Assembly (NCBI RefSeq): GCF_900094795.1
Contig: NZ_FMBC01000030.1
Span: 1 to 63,678 of the forward strand
Direction of reading: 5' to 3'
Source: Kosakonia oryziphila
Lineage (GTDB): Bacteria > Pseudomonadota > Gammaproteobacteria > Enterobacterales > Enterobacteriaceae
Length of the DNA: 63,678 nt
The notes under the pieces are model-generated. The model saw nothing but the letters and a program-made list of their open reading frames with translations, had not been told where the DNA came from and ran no database searches. The number at the start of each line of letters is the position of its first letter. The stretch's first letter is position 1. Made by a program: the position numbers and the translations under genes. Of the stretch, positions 33,442 to 42,045 are shown piece after piece.

Positions 33442-34692
33442 ATGGAAAGCAAAGTAGTTGTTCCGGCGGAAGGTAAAAAGATCACCCTGCAAAATGGCAA
33501 GCTCAACGTTCCGAATAACCCGATTATCCCGTTCATTGAAGGTGACGGTATCGGTGTTGACGTGACCCCGGCCATGCTGAAAGTGGTGGATGCTGCCGTG
33601 AAGAAAGCCTACAAAGGCGAGCGTAAAATTTCCTGGATGGAAATTTACACCGGCGAGAAATCGACCCACGTATATGGCCAGGATGTCTGGCTGCCACCTG
33701 AAACACTTGACCTGATTCGTGAATACCGCGTTGCGATTAAAGGCCCTCTGACCACACCAGTTGGCGGCGGCATCCGTTCCCTGAACGTTGCGCTGCGTCA
33801 GGAACTGGATCTTTATATCTGCCTGCGCCCGGTTCGTTACTACCAGGGCACTCCAAGCCCGGTTAAACACCCGGAACTGACTGACATGGTCATCTTCCGT
33901 GAAAACGCTGAAGACATTTACGCCGGCATTGAATGGAAAGCGGACTCTGCTGAGGCAGAAAAAGTGATCAAATTCCTGCGCGAAGAGATGGGCGTGAAAA
34001 AAATTCGCTTCCCGGAACATTGCGGTATTGGCATCAAGCCGTGCTCCGAAGAAGGCACCAAACGTCTGGTGCGCGCCGCGATTGAATACGCGATCGACAA
34101 CGACCGCGATTCCGTGACGCTGGTTCACAAAGGCAACATCATGAAGTTCACCGAAGGCGCGTTCAAAGACTGGGGTTACCAGTTGGCTCGCGAAGAGTTC
34201 GGCGGCGAACTGATCGACGGTGGCCCGTGGCAGAAAATCAAAAACCCGAAAACCGGCAAAGAGATCATCGTTAAGGATGTGATCGCTGATGCATTCCTGC
34301 AACAGATCCTGCTGCGTCCGGCTGAATATGATGTTATCGCCTGTATGAACCTGAACGGTGACTACATCTCCGATGCCCTGGCTGCTCAGGTTGGCGGTAT
34401 CGGTATTGCACCTGGTGCGAACATTGGTGACGAATGCGCACTGTTTGAAGCGACCCACGGCACAGCACCGAAATATGCTGGTCAGGACAAAGTGAACCCG
34501 GGTTCTGTGATCCTGTCCGCTGAGATGATGCTGCGTCACATGGGCTGGGTTGAAGCGGCTGACCTGATCGTCAAAGGCATGAGCGGCGCGATTAACGCCA
34601 AAACCGTGACCTACGATTTCGAACGTCTGATGGAAGGCGCTAAGCTGCTGAAATGCTCAGAGTTTGGCGACGCGATTATCGCGAACATGTAA
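33442..34692 (+). CDS. icd: Isocitrate dehydrogenase (NADP+)
   Basis: A 416-aa TCA-cycle enzyme converting isocitrate to 2-oxoglutarate. Substrate-binding residues lie in [17 protein letters not shown], whose Ser is the AceK phosphorylation site in E. coli. The metal-binding [18 protein letters not shown] and [16 protein letters not shown] complete the fold. The sequence runs to the normal end GDAIIANM. icd 3' ends are known attachment sites for prophages such as e14; here the gene is whole but its terminator is duplicated at 43589. Confidence 0.98.
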   Translation: MESKVVVPAEGKKITLQNGKLNVPNNPIIPFIEGDGIGVDVTPAMLKVVDAAVKKAYKGERKISWMEIYTGEKSTHVYGQDVWLPPETLDLIREYRVAIKGPLTTPVGGGIRSLNVALRQELDLYICLRPVRYYQGTPSPVKHPELTDMVIFRENAEDIYAGIEWKADSAEAEKVIKFLREEMGVKKIRFPEHCGIGIKPCSEEGTKRLVRAAIEYAIDNDRDSVTLVHKGNIMKFTEGAFKDWGYQLAREEFGGELIDGGPWQKIKNPKTGKEIIVKDVIADAFLQQILLRPAEYDVIACMNLNGDYISDALAAQVGGIGIAPGANIGDECALFEATHGTAPKYAGQDKVNPGSVILSAEMMLRHMGWVEAADLIVKGMSGAINAKTVTYDFERLMEGAKLLKCSEFGDAIIANM

Positions 34693-34744
34693 TCCGCCTC
34701 GCGGGTTAAACAAGAACGGGAGCCTGAGGGTTCCCGTTTTTTAC
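34687..34744 (+). repeat. Left copy of icd terminator repeat (includes icd terminator)
   Basis: ATGTAATCCGCCTCGCGGGT and the following CAAGAACGGGAGCC...GGTTCCCGTTTTTT recur at 43589-43645 with few changes. The hairpin AACGGGA/TCCCGTT (34715-34738) plus a T-run is the icd terminator. The two copies bracket the mur/IS block and look like attachment-site repeats of an integrated island. Confidence 0.8.
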
Positions 34745-34952
34745 GCTCATCTGAATGCCACCTCCTGTGGAGGTGGTCAGCAAAAAGTTGGCTCTGCCAG
34801 TAATGCTACCCATGGGAAAATCCGAATCCGTTATCCCCATAACTGATAAGGATTTAACCATGAGTAGGTTCACAAAAGCATCTCATGTGCTTTGGTGTTG
34901 TCAATATCATATGGTCTGGACACCCAAATGCCGATTTCGCATCCTACGGAAC
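34745..34952 (+). mobile_element. IS200/IS605-type element, left part only
   Basis: A perfect hairpin CCACCTCC-TGT-GGAGGTGG at 34758-34776 is typical of the subterminal left-end palindromes of IS200/IS605 elements. From 34860 a frame reads MSRFTKASHVLWCCQYHMVW, then TPKCRFRIL, the start of a Y1 transposase, and breaks off at the boundary with the IS3-type fragment at 34953. The catalytic Tyr and HUH motifs are missing, so it is dead. TTAC at 34741-34744 may be the insertion target, which is inference. Confidence 0.8.
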
Positions 34953-35229
34953 TGGACTGCCCCCACGACAGTAGACAAATTCTGTCCTCACGACGGGGCC
35001 TGTTCGAAGGCCTCCGGACTGACACCGCCGAGATGACTGTGGCGCCGGGCCCGGTTGTAGAATACTTCAATGTAATCGAAGATATCCGCCCGGGCCAGAT
35101 CCCGGGTTTTATATATGCGTTTTCTGATCCGTTCTTTTTTCAGCGAACTGAAGAACGATTCGGCCACCGCATTATCCCAGCAGTTGCCGCGCCCTCCGCC
35201 GTGTTGCCACGTTTGGCATTTCGCCCCCC
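34953..35229 (-). mobile_element. IS3-family (IS51-like group) element, right-end fragment
   Basis: Reading the minus strand, the transposase OrfB tail runs RGNCWDNAVAESFFSSLKKE through RIYKTRDLARADIFDYIEVF and YNRARRHSHLGGVSPEAFEQ, with its stop at 34988-34990. It is the C-terminal DDE region containing the last catalytic Glu. Beyond the stop lies a terminal repeat ending at 34953 (TGGACTGCCCCCACGAC on the plus strand). Everything 5' of about 35229 is gone, replaced by the murP 3' end, so this is a remnant. Confidence 0.85.
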
Positions 35230-36681
35230 TTAACTCAGGTCCACATTCTTGCTGCCGAAGAACCAGGTCAGAGTAAATCCGGCAACATAGGCGATCAGCA
35301 GACCAATGATATAGACCAGCATGCCGCTGAAAATTCCCTGACTCGACGTCATCAATGGAATAGACACCAGGCCCGAGGGACCAAAAACCGTATTCAGCCC
35401 GACCGGTAATCCCATCCACGCCACCAGGCCGATAAAGAAGCCTCCAGCCGCACCGCCGAGACAGGCGGTGATAAACGGTTTCAGGCGTGGCAGCGTGACG
35501 CCATAAATCAGCGGTTCACCAATCCCCAGCAGGCCGGGGAAAATGGCGCCCTTGATCTGGATACGCAGCAGTGAGCCTTTCGGCGAGCGAAAGAATAGCG
35601 CCAGCGCCGCGCCGACCTGGCCACCGCCAGCCATTGCCAGAATTGGGAATAGTGAGTTGAAACCCTGCGCATCCATCAGCGCAAAATAGACCGGAACGAA
35701 ACCCTGGTGAATACCGAAAACGACGGCAATCAAGAACAATCCGGCCAGAACGGCGGTACCTAACGGGTTGCCGTTAAGATGTAAAAACAGCCATGACATG
35801 CCCTTAAACATCTCAACGCCGATTGGCATAATCACCACAAAGGTGATTGCGCCGGTGAGCAGCAGGGTAACCGCTGAGGTCAGGATCATATCCAGATTAT
35901 CTGGAATGATCCGACGCACCTGACGCTCAATCCAGGCGCCCAGAATACAGGCCAGCAGAACGCCAATAATATTGCCTCGTGGGTCGATAACCATGCCGAA
36001 GAAATCACTCATACCGGCGTAGTAACCAGTAGTGCCTTCCGGCACGTAACGCAGGACAAACAGTGAGGCGATAATCGCACCGTTTACCCCACTACCGCCG
36101 AAGGCTTTTTGGGTGTTGAAACCGATAAGAATGCTCAGGAAGGTAAACAGGCCGACGCTGAATATCTTCATATACGCAATCATTCCGGTCAGCCAGGTCG
36201 GCGAGACAACCCCTTCGATAATCAGCGTTTGCTGAAGCAGCGTAGCAATACCTAACAGTAACCCAGCGGCGATAAAGCCAGGGATAAGCGGGGTAAATAT
36301 GGTCGCAAACTTGGTCAGGAAGTTATGTACCAGGCTTTTTTGCCGGGCCTTCATCTGTTGCTTGTTCTGACTGGCCAGCGTCTCTAAATCCACCGCTTCC
36401 TGGTGCTCATCCTTCTGCACAGGGTTCAACGTCAGTTGCGAGTTCATCAGCTCGCTGGCTGTCTGCGCCTTGCCGGGGCCAAGGATAATCTGTAATTGAT
36501 CGTCACCGTTTACCACCCCCATAACGCCCGGTACTTTCTTTAACTCCGTGACCTGAATCAGGTCGCGATCTTTTAAGGTCAGACGCAGCCGGGTCATGCA
36601 GTTGCCACAGATCAGAATATTTTTACTGCCACCGCTGAGCCGTAAAATCTGCTCAATCATGTCAAGGGTTATCTTCGCCAT
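35230..36681 (-). CDS. murP: PTS system N-acetylmuramic acid transporter subunit EIIBC
   Basis: A 483-aa permease that imports MurNAc and phosphorylates it to MurNAc-6-P. The EIIB domain (about residues 1-90) has the phosphocysteine Cys28 in [10 protein letters not shown]. The EIIC domain follows, with [41 protein letters not shown] and the [14 protein letters not shown] substrate loop. There is no EIIA, so it depends on a Crr-type EIIA elsewhere, as E. coli MurP does. murQ is 2 bases upstream. The stop directly abuts the IS fragment, so any original downstream gene is lost. Confidence 0.94.
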   Translation of the reverse strand: MAKITLDMIEQILRLSGGSKNILICGNCMTRLRLTLKDRDLIQVTELKKVPGVMGVVNGDDQLQIILGPGKAQTASELMNSQLTLNPVQKDEHQEAVDLETLASQNKQQMKARQKSLVHNFLTKFATIFTPLIPGFIAAGLLLGIATLLQQTLIIEGVVSPTWLTGMIAYMKIFSVGLFTFLSILIGFNTQKAFGGSGVNGAIIASLFVLRYVPEGTTGYYAGMSDFFGMVIDPRGNIIGVLLACILGAWIERQVRRIIPDNLDMILTSAVTLLLTGAITFVVIMPIGVEMFKGMSWLFLHLNGNPLGTAVLAGLFLIAVVFGIHQGFVPVYFALMDAQGFNSLFPILAMAGGGQVGAALALFFRSPKGSLLRIQIKGAIFPGLLGIGEPLIYGVTLPRLKPFITACLGGAAGGFFIGLVAWMGLPVGLNTVFGPSGLVSIPLMTSSQGIFSGMLVYIIGLLIAYVAGFTLTWFFGSKNVDLS

Positions 36682-36683
36682 GG

Positions 36684-37589
36684 TTATGCCTTTATCCCTT
36701 GCAGGGCCTTACGAATAAAGCCTTTGTTCTGACGCAGCAGTGAACTGGATTCCTGCGCTGTCAGTCCGCCCAGTATCATCACAATCGCCGTTTTACAGTG
36801 GCGATCGCATGCGTTTAGCGCATTCTCAGCTTCATCGGGGCTGCACTCCGTGGCATCAACGACGATGTTGACCTGCCGCTGCACCAGCTTGGCATTGGTG
36901 GCTTCAACGTCCACCATCAGATTGCTGTACACTTTGCCGCTGCGGATCATTGCGCCGCTGGTAATCATGTTGAGGATCAATTTTTGCGCGGTGCCCGCTT
37001 TCATTCGCGATGAACCGGTAACCACCTCCGGACCAACTAGCGGCTCAATCGCAATATCGGCCGTCCGGCTCATCTCGCTGTTCTGATTGCATGAAATCGC
37101 CGCCACGGCAGCGCCGACGCTACGCGCATAGTTCATAGCGCCGAGGACATAGGGTGTACGCCCGCTGGCGGCAATGCCGACCAGCACATCTCGTGTGTTG
37201 AAACCGATGTTCTGCAGATCGTCCCGGCCCATTTCCGGGTTGTCTTCGGCATTTTCCACCGCCTGTAAGAGCGCCGTATGTCCCCCTGCAATCAGACCAA
37301 CAACCTGCTCGCGCGGCGAGCCGTAGGTCGGTGGGCACTCGCTGGCATCGAGTATCCCCAGTCGCCCGGAGGTACCGGCACCGCAATAAATCAGGCGACC
37401 GCCGTTGGCAAATGCCTCGACCACGAGATCGACAACCTTAGCCACTTGCGGCAGCGTAGCCTCAACCGCTATCGGTACTTTTTTATCTTCAGCGTTGATC
37501 ACCGCGAGCATTTCAAGCGTCGGCAGGGTATCAATCTCAGTGCAGGCAGGATTACGGCTTTCCGTCATCATTTCATTCAAATTAATCAT
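36684..37589 (-). CDS. murQ: N-acetylmuramic acid 6-phosphate etherase
   Basis: A 301-aa SIS-domain enzyme that removes the lactyl ether from MurNAc-6-P, yielding GlcNAc-6-P and D-lactate. [20 protein letters not shown] is the phosphate-sugar signature, with [20 protein letters not shown] and [19 protein letters not shown] also conserved. ATG at 37589 ([13 protein letters not shown]) aligns best; a second ATG five codons upstream is possible and neither has an ideal ribosome-binding site. It is transcribed with murP and divergent from murR. Confidence 0.94.
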   Translation of the reverse strand: MINLNEMMTESRNPACTEIDTLPTLEMLAVINAEDKKVPIAVEATLPQVAKVVDLVVEAFANGGRLIYCGAGTSGRLGILDASECPPTYGSPREQVVGLIAGGHTALLQAVENAEDNPEMGRDDLQNIGFNTRDVLVGIAASGRTPYVLGAMNYARSVGAAVAAISCNQNSEMSRTADIAIEPLVGPEVVTGSSRMKAGTAQKLILNMITSGAMIRSGKVYSNLMVDVEATNAKLVQRQVNIVVDATECSPDEAENALNACDRHCKTAIVMILGGLTAQESSSLLRQNKGFIRKALQGIKA

Positions 37590-37649
37590 CAGAGGGGCTT
37601 CCATTAATTGATAATTTTGGCAATGTTATGGAATTAATTATTCATCATG

Positions 37650-37691
37650 CGTGACGTTTATCACGGTAAAGCGATTCTCATTCATGAGAAT
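37650..37691. promoter_or_regulatory. CRP-like site and palindrome in the murQ-murR intergenic region
   Basis: CGTGA-CGTTTA-TCACG (37650-37665) is a symmetric near-consensus CRP site. ATTCTCA-TTCA-TGAGAAT (37674-37691) is a perfect 7-bp inverted repeat. E. coli murQP needs cAMP-CRP and is repressed by MurR bound between the divergent genes, so the palindrome is a good MurR operator candidate. A second imperfect palindrome, GAATTAATTATTC, lies at 37631-37643. Confidence 0.65.
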
Positions 37692-37818
37692 GCCAAGAAT
37701 AAATAAGAGAAAAATATCAAAATAGAAAGATTATTTATAAGTAAATCAGGAGGTAAGTGTTCAGGAATTGTAGTGCCCATGAAAGGAATAATTTATTACG
37801 CTTACTGGAGAGAATTTG

Positions 37819-38679
37819 ATGTCGATACTGAATAAAATCAACTGGCTGAGCCCGGAACTGGCCGAAAACCAGCAAAAAATCGCTAAATACATTCTTGAGA
37901 ATCCTGAAACGGTGCTGGGTATGACCTCCTCGCGCTTTGCTGAGGAGGCGGGTGTCAGCCAATCGGCCATCATCAAATTTAGTCAAAAAATTGGTATGAA
38001 AGGTTTCCCCGAGCTGAAAATTGCTATCAGTGAAGAGCTGGGGCGTAATGTCCAGTTCAAATCCTCACCACATAAGGCGTTACACAATGCCATCTCGATG
38101 GAAGATTCACTGATGGTGATGGCACAGAAACTGGTGCACGAGAAAACTACCGCCATTATCGACACGACCAAGAGAATCAATTTCACGGTTTTTCAGCAGG
38201 TGGTTAATCTGATTAATCATGCGCAGCGGGTGCAGATTGTCGGGATCTGGGGATCCGGCTTGACCGCCAAAGACCTCAGCTACAAGCTGCAAAAAATAGG
38301 CATTCTGAGTCTGGCGGAGGCTGATCTTCATGTGCAGATCGCCACGGCACAGGCGCTGACCCCACAGGATGTACAGATTGTGATCTCCTTCAGTGGTAAA
38401 AGAAAGGACATGCGTATCGCCGCGACGATGGCGAAAGAGCAGGGTGCCACAGTCATTGCTATCACCGGTAATAAAAACAATCCGCTGGCAAGGATTGCCG
38501 ACTATGTTCTGGAGAGTGTCTCGGATGAAAACGAATGGCGCAGTTCCTCCATCTCGTCCCGAACAGCGCAGAATACGCTGACCGATCTTATTTTTCTGGC
38601 ACTGATGCAGCAGAGACAAGACGTGGCCAAACCGCTGGTATTGAATGCGAGTATGACTATTAATAATCTGGACGATTGA
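37819..38679 (+). CDS. murR: RpiR-family repressor MurR
   Basis: A 286-aa regulator. The N-terminal HTH_6 domain (about residues 1-77), with SRFAEEAGVSQSAIIKFSQK as the DNA-reading part, is joined to a SIS domain (about 120-260) that binds MurNAc-6-P, with IVGIWGSGLTAKDLSYKL at its phosphate site. ATG at 37819 follows GGAGAG; a TTG one codon earlier is less likely. It is divergent from murQP and upstream of the exported NagZ-like gene, so it may control both directions. Confidence 0.92.
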   Translation: MSILNKINWLSPELAENQQKIAKYILENPETVLGMTSSRFAEEAGVSQSAIIKFSQKIGMKGFPELKIAISEELGRNVQFKSSPHKALHNAISMEDSLMVMAQKLVHEKTTAIIDTTKRINFTVFQQVVNLINHAQRVQIVGIWGSGLTAKDLSYKLQKIGILSLAEADLHVQIATAQALTPQDVQIVISFSGKRKDMRIAATMAKEQGATVIAITGNKNNPLARIADYVLESVSDENEWRSSSISSRTAQNTLTDLIFLALMQQRQDVAKPLVLNASMTINNLDD

Positions 38680-38711
38680 GTCACCACCAAGACGGAACCT
38701 TCATGAAATAA

Positions 38712-38840
38712 ACACCGGACGCGCAGTTGGTCGGGATGGTGGGTTGCTACCACTATGGCCAATTTTTACCAAAAGTACGTCCGGTAGATGAATTTGTTAA
38801 TCAGAAAATTACGCTGCTGATTCAGACAGTGGTGGATTAA
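38712..38840 (+). pseudogene. Orphan coding remnant after murR, unrecognised
   Basis: A frame without start codon reads TPDAQLVGMVGCYHYGQFLP and continues through KVRPVDEFVNQKITLLIQTV to a stop at 38840. Its composition looks like real coding sequence, the C-terminal tail of some protein, but I cannot name the family. It may be debris from a gene lost when the mur block was assembled. Confidence 0.35.
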
Positions 38841-39044
38841 ATACTATGACCTATTCTTCCCGATGGAATAGTTATTCCTGATTATCTCCTTGCGGCGTGC
38901 TATTGCAGACAAAAAACGCCTGGTTAAACAATATTTATTATTCCTTTTGCTGCAAAAACACGAATCAATCAACTGTGATAATAATCACTTTATTGCGTCT
39001 TTTGGATTGTACAATTCCCCGAAAATAACACTCTGGAGTTTCTA
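38841..39044 (+). promoter_or_regulatory. Leader region of the nagZ-like/porin/namZ operon
   Basis: AT-rich non-coding sequence before the operon. ATTCTTCCCGATGGAATAGT (38854-38873) contains imperfect ATTC/GAAT arms resembling the palindromes in the murQ-murR region, and TGTGATAATAATCACTTT (38974-38991) is a CRP-like TGTGA-N6-TCACT. CTCTGGAGTTTCTA provides the ribosome-binding site. Shared control with murQP is inferred from these similarities. Confidence 0.5.
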
Positions 39045-40916
39045 ATGAAAAAAATAATCCCCGTATTTTTCCTGGTCAGTGCCAGCAGCATGGCTGATAT
39101 TATTCCGGACGCACAGTTGAAAGAAATGTGGCAAACCCCAAAATCGGCTGCGGCAAAAATAGTCGCAAATATGACTACGGAAGAAAAATTAGGTCAGATG
39201 CTGATGGTTGATATTCGAACCTGGGACAAAGATGGTGCTGAAAATAAGACTCCTTTCACCAAGATGAACGAAAGTGTCAGTAAAATGATTACTGATTACC
39301 ACCTGGGGTCGGTGATCCTGTTTCGTGATAATCTGATCAATACACCGCAGACCGTTGCGTTAATCAATGATCTGCAAAGCGCCCGCGATAACTTGCCGCT
39401 GTTTATCAGTACCGACCAGGAAGGTGGATATGTTACGCGCTTGCAGGTGGGAACGGAGATGCCGGGTAATATGGCGTTAGGGGCAACCGGATCTGCCGAG
39501 CTCGCCCGCCAGGCGGGAACGGTTCATGGCGATGAGCTATCCAGCCTGGGATTCAATTTTAACTTTGGCCCGGTGGTGGACGTTAATAATAACCAAAATA
39601 ATCCTGTTATCGGCGTGCGGGCCTATTCTGACGACCCTATTATTGTTGGACAACTTGCCCGCAGCTATATTTCAGGTATCCATCAATATCCCGTACTGAC
39701 TTCGCTGAAGCATTTCCCCGGACATGGAAATGTCGCTTCCGATACGCATTTTGCTCTGCCGACCATCAATACGGATAAAGCCTCCTGGCAGCAGACCGAG
39801 ATGAAACCCTTTGTTGACGTAATGCCTTTTACCGACGCGATTATGACGGCGCATGTGGTCGTCCCGGCGCTGGACAGCACCATACTGAAAAGTACCGATG
39901 GTAATGAGGTTGGCACCCCTGCTACGCTGTCTAAACCAATCCTTACCGATATATTGCGTAACGGTTTGAAATTCAATGGCCTGATCCTTACAGATGCGAT
40001 GGACATGGGCGCTATTAGCGGCAACTTCGATCCACACTGGGCAATCAAGCAGGCTATTCTGGCGGGTAATGATATTGTACTAATGCCGGTGATGATTAAA
40101 GACAGTGCAAGTATTGAAAAACTCAATGCTCTCTATGGCTATTTAAAAACCGAAGCGGAAAAAGATCCGTTGTTGAGGCTGCGTATTCAGGAATCGGCAG
40201 AACGGGTGGTTTACACCAAGCTCCACAAACGCCTCTCTCCCGCAATGCATGATACAGCTACCGCAGAAGGCATTGTGGCGTCCAAAAATCACAAAGACCT
40301 TGAAAATGCCATTTCGGAAAAGGCGATTACGCTAATTAAAAATGACGGCATTCTGCCTTATAAGCTCCAGAATAAAAATGACATTATGGTTTATTCTGAT
40401 GAGCGTCCACGTAATGAGCTGATTGCCAAACATCTGAACAATATTTCCGATGAATTTGGCGTTAAGCTGAACGTGAAAAGTGAAGTAGTCAAACTGGGTC
40501 AGGATACGTTAACTCCCGACGAGATTGAGAAACAAATTCAGGGTCGGCAGTTTATCATTCTGGCCACCTATAACCTGAAGGATAATCCACAGAACGCGCA
40601 GAAAATTATCGATGTGGCAAAAGCTAAAAATATTCCTCTGGTAGTAATTTCTACACGTAATCCCTATGACATCGCCTATTTGTCGGATGTGAAAGCCAAT
40701 ATCGCCATTTATGGTATTACCGGGTTTGATGTAACCAATAACGTGCGTAACAGCCTGGAAACTAATATACGTAGTGGGCTGAGAACCTTGTTTTCCAGCG
40801 AAGAAGGTCTGTCAACGATATTAGCAAAACCTGAAGGTAAACTTCCGGTAGACATTAAATCACCAGACGGTAGCAAAGTGATTTATCCACGTGGTTACGG
40901 TTTAAACTTGATGTAG
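39045..40916 (+). CDS. Exported GH3 beta-N-acetylglucosaminidase, NagZ-like two-domain form
   Basis: A 623-aa protein with a short signal peptide (cleavage near SSMA). The GH3 catalytic domain (about residues 30-400) carries DQEGG, the NagZ-type acid/base dyad in KHFPGHGNVASDTH (K222-H235) and nucleophile Asp317 in LILTDAMDMGA. Unlike cytosolic NagZ it has an added C-terminal GH3-type domain (about 410-623), as in the secreted Bacillus subtilis NagZ. It likely removes terminal GlcNAc from cell-wall fragments in the periplasm. It is first in an operon with a porin and NamZ, 17 bases upstream of the porin. Confidence 0.9.
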   Translation: MKKIIPVFFLVSASSMADIIPDAQLKEMWQTPKSAAAKIVANMTTEEKLGQMLMVDIRTWDKDGAENKTPFTKMNESVSKMITDYHLGSVILFRDNLINTPQTVALINDLQSARDNLPLFISTDQEGGYVTRLQVGTEMPGNMALGATGSAELARQAGTVHGDELSSLGFNFNFGPVVDVNNNQNNPVIGVRAYSDDPIIVGQLARSYISGIHQYPVLTSLKHFPGHGNVASDTHFALPTINTDKASWQQTEMKPFVDVMPFTDAIMTAHVVVPALDSTILKSTDGNEVGTPATLSKPILTDILRNGLKFNGLILTDAMDMGAISGNFDPHWAIKQAILAGNDIVLMPVMIKDSASIEKLNALYGYLKTEAEKDPLLRLRIQESAERVVYTKLHKRLSPAMHDTATAEGIVASKNHKDLENAISEKAITLIKNDGILPYKLQNKNDIMVYSDERPRNELIAKHLNNISDEFGVKLNVKSEVVKLGQDTLTPDEIEKQIQGRQFIILATYNLKDNPQNAQKIIDVAKAKNIPLVVISTRNPYDIAYLSDVKANIAIYGITGFDVTNNVRNSLETNIRSGLRTLFSSEEGLSTILAKPEGKLPVDIKSPDGSKVIYPRGYGLNLM

Positions 40917-40933
40917 TTATTCTAAGGGAAAAA

Positions 40934-42019
40934 ATGAAAATATTATCTGGGATAATTATTTTAACATCTGTGGCATTCTCCTCCTCCTTGCTGGCCGATG
41001 AAACATCCATCGATTACGATCAGGAAATCATAAAATTAAATAAAAGAATCCAGCAGATGGAAAAGGAAAAACACGACCATCAACTGAAACAAAGGCAGAA
41101 CACATGGAATTTTGAAACCTATATTGGCACCGAGCAGGAAATAGACAGTAACGATCACTGGAAATTCATAAAGGGCAGTATGGCGACTTCGCCTTATTTG
41201 GGCGCCTTTATTTACCAGAGTGATTCGCTATGGCTTTACGACGTTCAGTTTCTGAAAACCTATCTGGACAATACACCGGAATATGACCGAACGCGTTGGC
41301 AGGCCGGAGTAACCCGTACTTTTCCCTTCACCCTGGATGGAAAGAGCGGCAACACGAAACTGCGCCTCGGTTACCGTAATGACAACTGGCATTTTCCCTC
41401 AATCAGTAATCCAGCACTTGCTGATCCGCACTATAAGGGGGATATCCGTAAAGGTGAGGAGCGCCATGAGTTCTGGATCCGCCCGCAGGCTTATTATAAA
41501 TACTCCGATACTCTCAGCTTTAACGCCAGCCTGTCGTTCCGTCTGATTGATCGCAAACTGGATTACGCGAGAGCTAAAGGGGATTACGGCGTTTATAAGC
41601 GCGACTGGAGTCAGATTAATGAACACTTTGCTGGGGCAAACATAGTCTTTAACCCGAAAAACTCGCTGTGGCTGAATTATCTCTATATCGATGAGCAACT
41701 GGTGAATACTCTATATAACAAAGAGCATTTCCTCTGGGCAACTTATCGCTACAAATTTGATAACGCTTTTCTTTTTATGCCATATACCCGTCTGGCACTG
41801 ACTAAAGGACAGATGAGCTTCCGCGACTCTCAGAATCGGGAGACGGTGCACAGAGAGAAGAACCGCAGCCGCTACGGTTTCCAGGCCATCTATCCGTTTA
41901 CGAAACAGACGTCCGTGTTTGCGGATCTCTACTATCGTCCGGAACAAACCTGGGCCAACAGCGTGAAGTCCAGCAATAACTTCTGGTTCTGGGCGCTGGA
42001 GCTGCGGCATAACTTCTGA
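40934..42019 (+). CDS. OmpG-like outer-membrane porin
   Basis: A 361-aa barrel protein. A signal peptide is cleaved near LLA-DE, then a short coiled coil (about residues 28-55, IIKLNKRIQQMEKEKHDHQL) precedes alternating beta strands ending ELRHNF with the terminal Phe of outer-membrane proteins. Strand patterns such as RTRWQAGVTRTFPF and FWIRPQAYYKYSDTLSFNAS recall OmpG-family monomeric oligosaccharide porins. Sandwiched between two cell-wall glycosidases, it probably admits peptidoglycan sugar fragments. Substrate is inferred. Confidence 0.8.
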   Translation: MKILSGIIILTSVAFSSSLLADETSIDYDQEIIKLNKRIQQMEKEKHDHQLKQRQNTWNFETYIGTEQEIDSNDHWKFIKGSMATSPYLGAFIYQSDSLWLYDVQFLKTYLDNTPEYDRTRWQAGVTRTFPFTLDGKSGNTKLRLGYRNDNWHFPSISNPALADPHYKGDIRKGEERHEFWIRPQAYYKYSDTLSFNASLSFRLIDRKLDYARAKGDYGVYKRDWSQINEHFAGANIVFNPKNSLWLNYLYIDEQLVNTLYNKEHFLWATYRYKFDNAFLFMPYTRLALTKGQMSFRDSQNRETVHREKNRSRYGFQAIYPFTKQTSVFADLYYRPEQTWANSVKSSNNFWFWALELRHNF

Positions 42020-42045
42020 TCCCTTTTTAGTCAGAGCGAACATTT

